DNA from: an uncultured Candidatus Poseidoniales archaeon
Lineage (GTDB): Archaea; Thermoplasmatota; Poseidoniia; Poseidoniales; Poseidoniaceae
DNA length: 47,668 nt
Direction: 5' to 3'
Assembly: GCA_905182715.1 (NCBI GenBank)
Contig: CAJJCP010000005.1
Location: 1 to 47,668 of the forward strand
Part shown: piece by piece, positions 17,166-24,374 of the stretch
Layout of the letters: each line of letters opens with the position of its first letter
Numbering within the stretch: the first letter of the stretch is position 1
Translations under genes and position numbers: made by a program
The notes under the pieces: model-generated
What the model saw: only the letters and a program-made list of their open reading frames with translations
Told to the model about the DNA's origin: nothing
Databases searched by the model: none

Positions 17166-17612
17166 TTATTCATAAACCCATGATGTGATGGTTTGTTCCC
17201 AATCCATCAAACCTTCAGGGAACCAAAGTCCAAGTTCAAACTCAGCGGTATCTGCTGCATCGGAGCCGTGAATCATGTTGAAGCCCATATCCATTCCGAA
17301 GTCGCCTCGGATTGTACCAGGTGCAGCTTCACGACCATTGGTTGAGCCAATGAGGGTGCGAGCAACTGCGATAGCGTCTTTTCCTGACCAAGCCATGCAT
17401 ACAACAGGGCCGGAGGTTACGAAATTAATGAGTCCAGGATAAAAAGGGCGTTCTGCGTGAACTGCGTAGTGAGTTTCAGCGGTTTCTCTGCTTGGTACAA
17501 CAGACTTGAGTCCAACGAGTTTGAGGCCTTTGCGTTCAAAGCGCCCCAAAATTTCTGCAATAAGTCCTCGTTGTACGCCGTCGGGCTTGATCATGATATA
17601 GGTCGTTTCCAT
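17166..17612 (-). CDS. ndk: Nucleoside diphosphate kinase
   Basis: 148 aa. [14 protein letters not shown] at the N-terminus, RPFYPGLI, and NMIHGSD with the phosphorylated histidine. It transfers the gamma-phosphate of ATP to other nucleoside diphosphates. ATG 17612 follows GGTGA by five bases. The 124-base gap to L24e contains a T-rich tract (17691-17700 region), so ndk-infB may have a separate promoter. Confidence 0.96.
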   Translation of the reverse strand: METTYIMIKPDGVQRGLIAEILGRFERKGLKLVGLKSVVPSRETAETHYAVHAERPFYPGLINFVTSGPVVCMAWSGKDAIAVARTLIGSTNGREAAPGTIRGDFGMDMGFNMIHGSDAADTAEFELGLWFPEGLMDWEQTITSWVYE

Positions 17613-17736
17613 TATGTTCACCGATTCAGCCCACTTGACTCCCCTTTATGAGCCATACGGAATAATCACAACAGCAGTTGCACTCTTTTCTTTTTTAAAA
17701 ACAGGCAACAGAGCCGGGTAAAGAGTTCAAAGAGGC

Positions 17737-17925
17737 TCAAATGCCGCCCTTGACGTAGTGTCGAGTCCACTTGACACGACGGGAGTTACGCTTGAGGATG
17801 ACCATGTTCTTGCGAGCCTTGGAGTTCTTGAACCACAAGACGCTACCGTCTCGACGGACAAACATCATTCCTGTACCAGGTTCGATCTCTTCGCCAGAGA
17901 AATTACAGATTCTTCGTTCAGGCAT
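17737..17925 (-). CDS. rpl24e: Ribosomal protein L24e, zinc-ligand-depleted form
   Basis: 62 aa. The fold signature is clear: GEEIEPGTGMMFVRRDGS, then KARKNMVILKRNSRRVKWT. The family normally has four cysteines (CxFC and CxxxC) holding one zinc. Here the first pair reads CNFS and the second pair reads KNSKA, so only one cysteine remains and zinc binding should be lost. ATG 17925 (MPERRICN) follows GGTGA by five bases; another ATG at 17931 overlaps the S28e stop as TGATG. Confidence 0.93.
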   Translation of the reverse strand: MPERRICNFSGEEIEPGTGMMFVRRDGSVLWFKNSKARKNMVILKRNSRRVKWTRHYVKGGI

Positions 17926-17930
17926 ATTCA

Positions 17931-18155
17931 TCACCGTGCATTCAACTTACGGGCTTCTCGGCCAGTGTCCTTGAGCATCAAAATGTCGCCCACTCGAATT
18001 GGACCCAAAACGTTGCGTGAAATGATTCTTCCAACGTCACGAGGATTTGGAGCATCGTTTACACGTACTTTGACTTGAGTTGCTTCGCCTGTCATACCGG
18101 TTCGACCGACAATTTCGACGACTTCAGCAGGCCATCCACCAAGTTCTTCACTCAT
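17931..18155 (-). CDS. rps28e: Ribosomal protein S28e
   Basis: 74 aa. [20 protein letters not shown], then [12 protein letters not shown] and the C-terminal REARKL, typical of archaeal S28e, a small OB-fold protein of the 30S subunit near the mRNA exit. ATG 18155 follows GGAG by nine bases; a start farther upstream would overlap L7Ae. Confidence 0.95.
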   Translation of the reverse strand: MSEELGGWPAEVVEIVGRTGMTGEATQVKVRVNDAPNPRDVGRIISRNVLGPIRVGDILMLKDTGREARKLNAR

Positions 18156-18178
18156 ATTTGTCATCTCCAAGGTTAAGT

Positions 18179-18559
18179 TCAAGCTTTGAGGCCATTGATG
18201 GCTTCAATAATTTGATCGAATAGTTCTTTAGCGCCTTTGTTAATTTCCATAACGGCAATGGACGCTGCTTTCACACCTGCTGGAAGTCCAGCAGCTTGTG
18301 CAAGGTGTTCTTGTGAAGGGACATATCCGAATGGGATATCTTTCTCAGCACAGATAAGTGGAACGTGAGCAAGGAGTTCAGGGGGGTTAACATCTTCTGC
18401 AAGAATAATGAATTGTGCAGTTCCGCGTTCAGCGGTCTTTGTCACTTCATTGCTACCTTTCTTAATGCGGCCATTGGAATTGGCTTGTAGCATGTCGTAG
18501 ATCTTGTTCGATACTTCTTCTGGGGTTTCAAATTGCACGTGGACAGTCACTGGAATCAC
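18179..18559 (-). CDS. rpl7ae: Ribosomal protein L7Ae
   Basis: 126 aa. [18 protein letters not shown] and [20 protein letters not shown] are the hallmark L7Ae/L30e RNA-binding segments. In archaea it binds kink-turns in 23S rRNA, box C/D and H/ACA guide RNAs and RNase P. The start is set at GTG 18559 because GGAGAGA precedes it directly and there is no in-frame ATG at the usual position. First gene of the translation operon. Confidence 0.94.
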   Translation of the reverse strand: MIPVTVHVQFETPEEVSNKIYDMLQANSNGRIKKGSNEVTKTAERGTAQFIILAEDVNPPELLAHVPLICAEKDIPFGYVPSQEHLAQAAGLPAGVKAASIAVMEINKGAKELFDQIIEAINGLKA

Positions 18560-18600
18560 TCTCTCCTCTTGTAAGGGCGTTTCTCCGCACAACCTCACGG

Positions 18601-18607
18601 ATATAAA
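18601..18607 (-). promoter_or_regulatory. TATA-like box of the L7Ae operon
   Basis: TTTATAT on the minus strand, about 45 bases before the GTG start. Transcription would begin near 18578 and give a short leader holding GAGGAGAGA. Confidence 0.45.
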
Positions 18608-18693
18608 CACGACGGAAAGAATCAACTGCTCATTTCAACATGATTTAGGGGAATAAAGCAAGTATTAAAATTAATTAAAGGGTTACTGCGAGT

Positions 18694-19641
18694 TCATAGC
18701 TTCCAATCAAGCCGTTCAAACAATTCATTTACGCCGCGTGCTAGTGCCGGGCCGCCGGAGATTACATCGCGTGGATTTGACAACGAACCTGTCGCATGGA
18801 CTCCATCGACATATCGAATCAATCGAGCAATGGCTCCACCCGTGAAAAGTCCGTGAGAGCAGGCCGCATGAACTGCAATTGCCCCTTGGTTACGAAGTGC
18901 TTCAGCAGCGCGACAAATTGTCCCACCTGTAGCAATCATGTCATCGACAATAGCGACAATCTTTCCATCCACATTGAGGTCTTTGGCTTTGTGCACTATA
19001 GTATGAGCATCAATTCTCGTCTTTTCTAAGTATGAGAATTCACAGTTAATCTCTTGAGCAACCTTTGAAGCACGTTCAATCGCACCTTTGTCGGGAGAAA
19101 GGATGAAATCAGGTTGTACTGTTTCTTGAAGGTGAAGTGCGAGTTCAGGCATTGCTGAAGTGAATGCTACTGGGACTGGCAAGTCTTGTAGAACCGAAGG
19201 GGCGTGTAAATCAAAGACAATAATTCCGTCGCAGCGAGAGGCCAGTAGGTGCCCAATTGCTCTTGCAGATACCGCCTCTCCTGGCTTGAATCGCTTATCT
19301 TGCCGTGAATAGCCGAAGTATGGTACTGCCAGTAAAATTCCAGGGCCGACATCCTCCATGCTTTGCGGTTCGACCTCACGGAGATTCTCCATGTTACCCT
19401 TTCGAACATCATTAATGGCTTCAAGCATGAGTAAAGTTTCAACGATTCCAGCATCCGGGAAAGTGTTGGAGACCAGAACTACGGGTTCTTTGCGTACTGC
19501 CTCAATAGTTTCACTCGGTATGCGTATGTACCCCTCTGAGTCGGGGAATCTACGAGTTTCGAGTTGATGATGTTCCCAGTTTAAAGAATCTGCAAGTTGC
19601 TCAGCCAATAAGCGAGAGTTACTCCCTGATAGCACAACCAT
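18694..19641 (-). CDS. prs: Ribose-phosphate pyrophosphokinase (PRPP synthetase)
   Basis: 315 aa. RRFPDSEGYIRI, YFGYSRQDKRFKPGEAVSAR and the PRPP-binding loop VDDMIATGGTICRAA are intact. It makes PRPP from ribose 5-phosphate and ATP for nucleotide, His and Trp synthesis. ATG 19641 (MVVLSGSNS) is chosen; an upstream GTG adds nine residues that do not fit the family. Confidence 0.96.
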   Translation of the reverse strand: MVVLSGSNSRLLAEQLADSLNWEHHQLETRRFPDSEGYIRIPSETIEAVRKEPVVLVSNTFPDAGIVETLLMLEAINDVRKGNMENLREVEPQSMEDVGPGILLAVPYFGYSRQDKRFKPGEAVSARAIGHLLASRCDGIIVFDLHAPSVLQDLPVPVAFTSAMPELALHLQETVQPDFILSPDKGAIERASKVAQEINCEFSYLEKTRIDAHTIVHKAKDLNVDGKIVAIVDDMIATGGTICRAAEALRNQGAIAVHAACSHGLFTGGAIARLIRYVDGVHATGSLSNPRDVISGGPALARGVNELFERLDWKL

Positions 19642-19745
19642 ATGATTCCCTTGTGATGAGCGAAGCACTGCCCCTTCATGTTCTTTGCGAGTGAAGAGGT
19701 CTCGGAAAAAGCCCGTAGAATTACGGCTACTCCGAAGTTAAAGAG

Positions 19746-19819
19746 TGCGCGAGGCAGGACTTGAACCTGCGGCCTCCCGGTTATCAGCCGGGTGCTCTAA
19801 CCGACTAAGCTACCCGCGC
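19746..19819 (-). tRNA. tRNA-Ile (anticodon GAT)
   Basis: 74 bases, cloverleaf complete: acceptor GCGCGGG with CTCGCGC, anticodon stem CCCGG/CCGGG with loop CTGATAA (anticodon GAT), T arm GCAGG-TTCAAGT-CCTGC, discriminator A. CCA is not encoded and there is no intron. It lies about 100 bases upstream of prs on the same strand. Confidence 0.97.
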
Positions 19820-19896
19820 AACTGCAGTTCGGCCGACTCACCTCCCCGTCATAAGAGTGACGGAGTAGACAAGGTCGCAAGGTATTCAATCGAAAC

Positions 19897-20487
19897 TCAC
19901 TCTTCTTCGTCACTCATCTCATTGAGGGTGACATAGGAAGGTAATGTGAGGACTTTGTCGAAAGTTCGTGAAAGAACAACTTCGTCCAGGCGTTCACGTG
20001 TTCGTGAAAACGCATTGATTGGTATTCGCAATTGTGCTTCAACGCCGTATTTCTTCTGAACGCCGATTCGGACTTGAACAATGACGCCTTTGTAAGTGCG
20101 CTTCACTTTGAAGAGGTCGGTGATAACGCCGATCTCTTGTCCTTGGTTGTCAAGGACTGCACGATCAAGCATTTCGTCCGGTGCATACAGCTTTTCATCA
20201 ATACGTACAGTATTGCGCCATCTTCGTTGTAATTCTCTCATCGACTTCGAAAGTTTAACAGTTCCATCGTTTCGGATACTGTGGACCAATTCTTTTGGTA
20301 GAGGTACGAGTTCTGCGGGCTTTCGCATGAACTCATCAGCTACATCCGATTCCACTTGCAATCGCATTGATCGCACGCGTGCTTCATTCGGATGGTGACG
20401 CTCACCAACTATTTTTCCTACTTTCTTATCATTTACGTATACATCTCTTTGGAGTAACTCCTGGATGTCATATTTGTCGTTCGGCAT
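19897..20487 (-). CDS. PRC-barrel domain protein (two domains)
   Basis: 196 aa. Two PRC-barrel-like modules: residues about 10-90 (LLQRDVYVNDKKVGKIVG) and 105-185 (AVLDNQGQEIGVITDLFKVK). PRC barrels in archaea occur in RNA-processing and cell-division proteins; this two-module form has no assigned reaction. The C-terminus is acidic (MSDEEE). ATG 20487 follows GGAGATGGG, and a TATA-like box lies at 20543-20550. Confidence 0.75.
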   Translation of the reverse strand: MPNDKYDIQELLQRDVYVNDKKVGKIVGERHHPNEARVRSMRLQVESDVADEFMRKPAELVPLPKELVHSIRNDGTVKLSKSMRELQRRWRNTVRIDEKLYAPDEMLDRAVLDNQGQEIGVITDLFKVKRTYKGVIVQVRIGVQKKYGVEAQLRIPINAFSRTRERLDEVVLSRTFDKVLTLPSYVTLNEMSDEEE

Positions 20488-20542
20488 TTTCCCATCTCCT
20501 TCACCAGTTCAATCCGGCTTACCCCCTGCTTCACTTGAAAGG

Positions 20543-20550
20543 TCTTATAC
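20543..20550 (-). promoter_or_regulatory. TATA-like box for the PRC-barrel gene
   Basis: GTATAAGA on the minus strand, implying a start of transcription near 20520 and a leader of about 34 bases that includes the Shine-Dalgarno-like GGAGATGGG. Confidence 0.45.
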
Positions 20551-20935
20551 CCTTTGGCGATTAAAAAGCGATTTCCAATTGTATTTGTCGTATAATATGT
20601 TGTCATTCCAATTAGAAAACCGATTATAATTCGATTTTAGGCAATGTCGTATAATTTATTCCGGCAATAGGAGTTCGACAAAGCCGAACACATTTCTTCA
20701 GGTATTCTATAGAGTGAGTGGTTATCGCGATTAAAAGTTAAAATTACTTACTTTTTCAATACGATAAGTGTTATTTTTAACTAATTTCTTAGGCGATTTG
20801 GTGCAGAAATGCTCAGGCGGATCCGTTGTCTTTTTGAGAATCGTTCTTTCTTCAGCCGTTCAATTGCTCAATTACTCTCTCACTCTTTCCAATTGATTTT
20901 TACAATTTCCAATTGAAATATTAGATTTTTTCACA
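20551..20935. other. AT-rich non-coding region with short dispersed repeats
   Basis: No plausible gene. It holds, with its right boundary, three exact copies of GTCGTATAAT (20587, 20646, 20936), three of TTTCCAATTG (20572, 20886, 20906) plus a near copy at 20604, and two of GCGATTAAAA (20557, 20727). It separates two divergent genes. Regulatory or origin-like functions are both possible; no initiator gene is nearby. Confidence 0.5.
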
Positions 20936-20945
20936 GTCGTATAAT
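20936..20945 (+). promoter_or_regulatory. GTCGTATAAT promoter-like element before the 20965 gene
   Basis: The TATAAT part is centred about 24 bases before ATG 20965, making that ATG a likely leaderless start. The same ten bases occur twice more in the gap. Confidence 0.45.
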
Positions 20946-20964
20946 TCTTTCGATGAACAAATTG

Positions 20965-21852
20965 ATGTACGTTTGTCTCTTCGGTGGAACTATGCGTCAA
21001 GCACCTGTTCTTCATCTACGAGGCCTTGACTCAAGTCTTGCTCGCGCTTTAATCGAACGAATCTTCCGCACCAATGCCCATCTTGTAGTCCCTGGAGCAG
21101 ATTTCCAAGAGGTTTCGCAACGCTATGCTACTGAACTGGAATTTGGGGAGTGCGAACTTCATGCCTCAGAAGACGTTGCCTTTGAAGCAGGCCATCGCCT
21201 GATGTTGATTGGTTTGGGCCCTTTTGACGAGCCCAGTGATGGGGAAAACGGATTTGATGTCGATGGTCTTGAGATTATTTTGACAACGCCAGCTCACTTG
21301 GGTATTGAAGTTGATACAGAATGGCTTGACAGTATGATCCTTGTCCACGACCTCCTTCCTCGCATGAAAGATACAATCTGGGGTTCACCTCTGTTCAGTC
21401 ATTGGATGGCTCAATTGAATGCACATACAGCAGCGGTCCCTGATGGTGAAACGGAACATTGGTGGGTAAGCGATATTGATGTGGCTGATGCTTTCGTTCG
21501 AATGTTAATCAGTGACGAACCGTTTCCGAGCTTGATCAAAGTATCTGGCCGTCGGGCATGGAGCCAGGAACAAACAATCGAAGAATTGTCTCTGCTGCAT
21601 GCGCGCACCACTGCAGGTAAAACAGGCCACTTTGGTGTGGAACACCTCACTGCTGCACCCACACCGACCATTGAGGTGAAGTCATTGCTTGTCACTCCAT
21701 CTACACCACTGAGTATGCAAGAAAACTCTCAGCAACGCCCAGACCTTTCTCCATTACACGATGTTTTGCATCGAATAGATGGCGACGGATGGCGTCCATT
21801 GGTGCCGATTCGAACAGCACTCATGCATGCACTCGTCGATTATATCGAATGA
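20965..21852 (+). CDS. Unrecognised protein, possibly a degenerate extended short-chain dehydrogenase
   Basis: 295 aa, no confident family. The N-terminus (VLHLRGLDSSLARALIERIF) and the segment VSDIDVADAFVRML resemble sugar-nucleotide epimerase/dehydratase proteins, but the GxxGxxG nucleotide loop and YxxxK catalytic pair are absent, so if related it has lost activity or become a binding protein. Soluble, no signal peptide. ATG 20965 is favoured over 20953 by the promoter spacing. It converges on the Asp-box lipoprotein gene with a gap of three bases. Confidence 0.5.
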   Translation: MYVCLFGGTMRQAPVLHLRGLDSSLARALIERIFRTNAHLVVPGADFQEVSQRYATELEFGECELHASEDVAFEAGHRLMLIGLGPFDEPSDGENGFDVDGLEIILTTPAHLGIEVDTEWLDSMILVHDLLPRMKDTIWGSPLFSHWMAQLNAHTAAVPDGETEHWWVSDIDVADAFVRMLISDEPFPSLIKVSGRRAWSQEQTIEELSLLHARTTAGKTGHFGVEHLTAAPTPTIEVKSLLVTPSTPLSMQENSQQRPDLSPLHDVLHRIDGDGWRPLVPIRTALMHALVDYIE

Positions 21853-21855
21853 TGC

Positions 21856-23286
21856 TCAAAGAGTCTGTGCGCCACCTTCGGGTAGCATACTCAAACTCGT
21901 AACGTTGCCAACGAGTGTTGGGCCGGTCATGAGTGTCCCCATGATTCCAGTATCTCCGTTCGGGTTGTGGGAAAGAGAAAGCCAGGGTCGTCCAAAGGCG
22001 TCAATTTGCATATCGATAAAATCGCCAAATCCACCACATCGTTCGTAGCCACAGGTTGGGCTTGCATTGTCGAGAGGGTCTTCTGGAGCATTGACTTGAA
22101 CGGTGGTGATGAGGGGTGTTTCATTGAAGGCGTCAGTAATGACGGAGATGTAACCGTGCCATTCCCCATCGCCTGTAGTTCCGATATAACCGAAGGCTAC
22201 ACGACCAGGGTCGCCAGCGATAACAACTGGGAATCCGGTTCCTTCAAGATGACTTGGTCCAACCATAATTGCATCCGACCATGTATTCGCATCATCGACG
22301 GAATATGAGAAGTAAGGCATGTTATCGTTCCCCATCCACATGGCATAGACGTTACTTTCACTATCAGTATCGACTTGAGCTTCTTCCGCATTCCACGTAT
22401 CTGCAGTTCCAGATACCTCTGTAGGTAGGATGTGTTCGGTCCATGTAAGGGCTCCGTCTACAGTTTTATACATCGAATAGCCTGTTCCATCGCAGCCTAT
22501 TTGTCCTCGATAGAAATTCCCATTGTCTGCACCGATGAGATGAGCTGAAAGTCCTCCGCTTTGACAATCAACTGGCGCTCCGGGAAGTTCAGGGCCCCAT
22601 GTGAGCCCGCCATCTTGACTTTGAGAACACAAAGGTGCAGCCCAGTTCCCATTGATACAAAACACCCAGAGCGTTTCATGAAGGATTCCGCCATAAGGCG
22701 AAGACGCAATTGTTTGGTGGTCTTGAACAGAATAGGATGTAGCAACGGATGGGCCAAACCAAGAATCACCTTCGTCATCACTCCATTCAACGGTCATACC
22801 GAGTAACGCATGCATATCGAATTTCATGATGCGGTCGGTCCACGGGTCAACATAGACATATGGATCGTTTGAGTTTGCTACTGGTAACACTGGGCCGTAG
22901 ACATTTTGGCAACTGAAATCTGATAAATTTGTCATCTCAATCATGTTGGTACATTGAACAATAGCTGTAGAGCCTTGAGGTCCATTTCCGTAACTCGTAA
23001 AGTAGATATTATCTGTAGAGGTAATTCCCATGGTAGGTTCAAAAGTTGAGAATCCAGTGCCATAATAGGTTCCCGAACTGGAGAATGGAGTGTTCGTTCC
23101 ACCGAAAGCAGACGTGTTGTTCATTGCATCGATGCCACCAGGATAATGGTACCATGTCAATTCACCAACTTCGAACATGTTTCCTTCATCGTCCATCTCT
23201 CCGACGTCAGGCGCTCCGAAGCAACCTGCTAGCGGCATGAGTGCGATGAGGGCTGTAATTAGAAACGCCATTGGTTGGGACTTCAC
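21856..23286 (-). CDS. Lipoprotein with Asp-box (BNR) repeats, sialidase-like propeller
   Basis: 476 aa. A signal peptide with lipobox LAGC (Cys about 22) anchors it outside the cell. Four Asp-box motifs are visible: SDDEGDSW, SQDGGLTW, TVDGALTW and SVDDANTW. These occur on blades of six-bladed sialidase-type beta propellers and of binding proteins such as sortilin. The catalytic Arg triad of sialidases is not identifiable by eye, so binding or glycan hydrolysis are both possible. The GTG start overlaps the deoxyhypusine synthase stop as GTGA, so the two are coupled. Confidence 0.75.
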   Translation of the reverse strand: MKSQPMAFLITALIALMPLAGCFGAPDVGEMDDEGNMFEVGELTWYHYPGGIDAMNNTSAFGGTNTPFSSSGTYYGTGFSTFEPTMGITSTDNIYFTSYGNGPQGSTAIVQCTNMIEMTNLSDFSCQNVYGPVLPVANSNDPYVYVDPWTDRIMKFDMHALLGMTVEWSDDEGDSWFGPSVATSYSVQDHQTIASSPYGGILHETLWVFCINGNWAAPLCSQSQDGGLTWGPELPGAPVDCQSGGLSAHLIGADNGNFYRGQIGCDGTGYSMYKTVDGALTWTEHILPTEVSGTADTWNAEEAQVDTDSESNVYAMWMGNDNMPYFSYSVDDANTWSDAIMVGPSHLEGTGFPVVIAGDPGRVAFGYIGTTGDGEWHGYISVITDAFNETPLITTVQVNAPEDPLDNASPTCGYERCGGFGDFIDMQIDAFGRPWLSLSHNPNGDTGIMGTLMTGPTLVGNVTSLSMLPEGGAQTL

Positions 23287-24374
23287 GCTTCATCACCTCG
23301 TTGGAAGAGGTCTGCGCCAAGTAGCGGCAGGAGCACACTTGCATCACCTTCAACGCACATATGAGGGGCCTCTGGGCGCATCTTGCCCCATGATATCGCT
23401 TCACGCAAGCGAGCACCAGAAAGACTTCCATCGTGCTCTGGTGCAGTGGTAATGTAGACTGCAGAATCGAGTCCGCCACGGTATTGGTTCCACCAAATGA
23501 CGTGATGCTTCGAAATTCCTCCGCCGACCATGAGCGCATTTGAGACTTCAACATCCCATGTCATGTCGCTCATGACTTGTTCGTCAGCCAGAGTGTCGAT
23601 GTGAAAGTCACGGTGTTTTTGTCGCAGCATGAACAATTGAGCGCCAATAGAACCATCGGTGATTCCAGGGATGACGACGGGGATTTGATGTTTGTATGCC
23701 CAATAGATGAGGGAATCGGGTGTTCCAATACGCTTTCCGAGTTCCCATACCAGGTGAATTGAACCAAATCCAAGCCAAGCATCAGCGCCAGTCTTTCCGG
23801 TTTCTTTGAGCCTGTCTTGATACATTTCTTCCAAGACTGGAGTCAAGACCTCTTCGATGATTTCGCCATAGGAGGAGTTGGGTACGATGACGTTTCCGAG
23901 CCGCATGAGTGAATGCTCTGCCAGTTCAATATCGTCCAGTTCAAAGGCGCCGTGATAGTAGTGTTTGTGAGAGCGAGCAATGTCATGGTCCAGCATTCCA
24001 CAGGTGGTCGAAACAACGTTGAACATTTGTTGTTTCAGTGCTTCGACAAAAAAGCCGCGGGTTCCAGTCGCACACAAACACGCAGGAAACGAAAGCCAAT
24101 TACACACCTTGCTACTGTCTCCATTCACTGCATCAACTTGCTTCTTCATGTCCAATAGAATATCTCTTGCAGTGGCCAGTTTTGTTGCAGTAAAACCTCC
24201 TGCACTTGCCATTTGGTCAAGCAATGAGCGAGGAGTTGAAATCTCGGAAAACGCATAATCGGCCACAGGGACATCGAAGTCATCCGGTTGAATCGCCATG
24301 ACCTTGCCATCTGTCCTTCCTTCAAGAACCTGCCCACAAGTGATACCACACCCGAAGGGTGTGTTGAAATTCAC
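23283..24374 (-). CDS. dys: Deoxyhypusine synthase
   Basis: 363 aa. It carries the NAD-binding and catalytic signature NALMVGGGISKHHVIW with the active-site lysine, and GADAWLGFGSIH earlier. It transfers the aminobutyl group of spermidine to a lysine of aIF5A, the first step to hypusine. The GTG start at 24374 overlaps the uvrB stop (GTGA), as happens again at its own end; an ATG at 24299 (MAIQPDDFDV) would give 338 aa and is a fair alternative because the first 25 residues look unlike the family. Confidence 0.93.
   Translation of the reverse strand: MNFNTPFGCGITCGQVLEGRTDGKVMAIQPDDFDVPVADYAFSEISTPRSLLDQMASAGGFTATKLATARDILLDMKKQVDAVNGDSSKVCNWLSFPACLCATGTRGFFVEALKQQMFNVVSTTCGMLDHDIARSHKHYYHGAFELDDIELAEHSLMRLGNVIVPNSSYGEIIEEVLTPVLEEMYQDRLKETGKTGADAWLGFGSIHLVWELGKRIGTPDSLIYWAYKHQIPVVIPGITDGSIGAQLFMLRQKHRDFHIDTLADEQVMSDMTWDVEVSNALMVGGGISKHHVIWWNQYRGGLDSAVYITTAPEHDGSLSGARLREAISWGKMRPEAPHMCVEGDASVLLPLLGADLFQRGDEA

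Noticed and set aside
18560-18625. Extended L7Ae start
   Set aside because: It needs a TTG start and adds 22 residues unlike the family; the GTG at 18559 has a good ribosome-binding site.
20551-20964. A called replication origin
   Set aside because: Repeats alone are not enough; no Orc1/Cdc6 gene or skew evidence is in the window.
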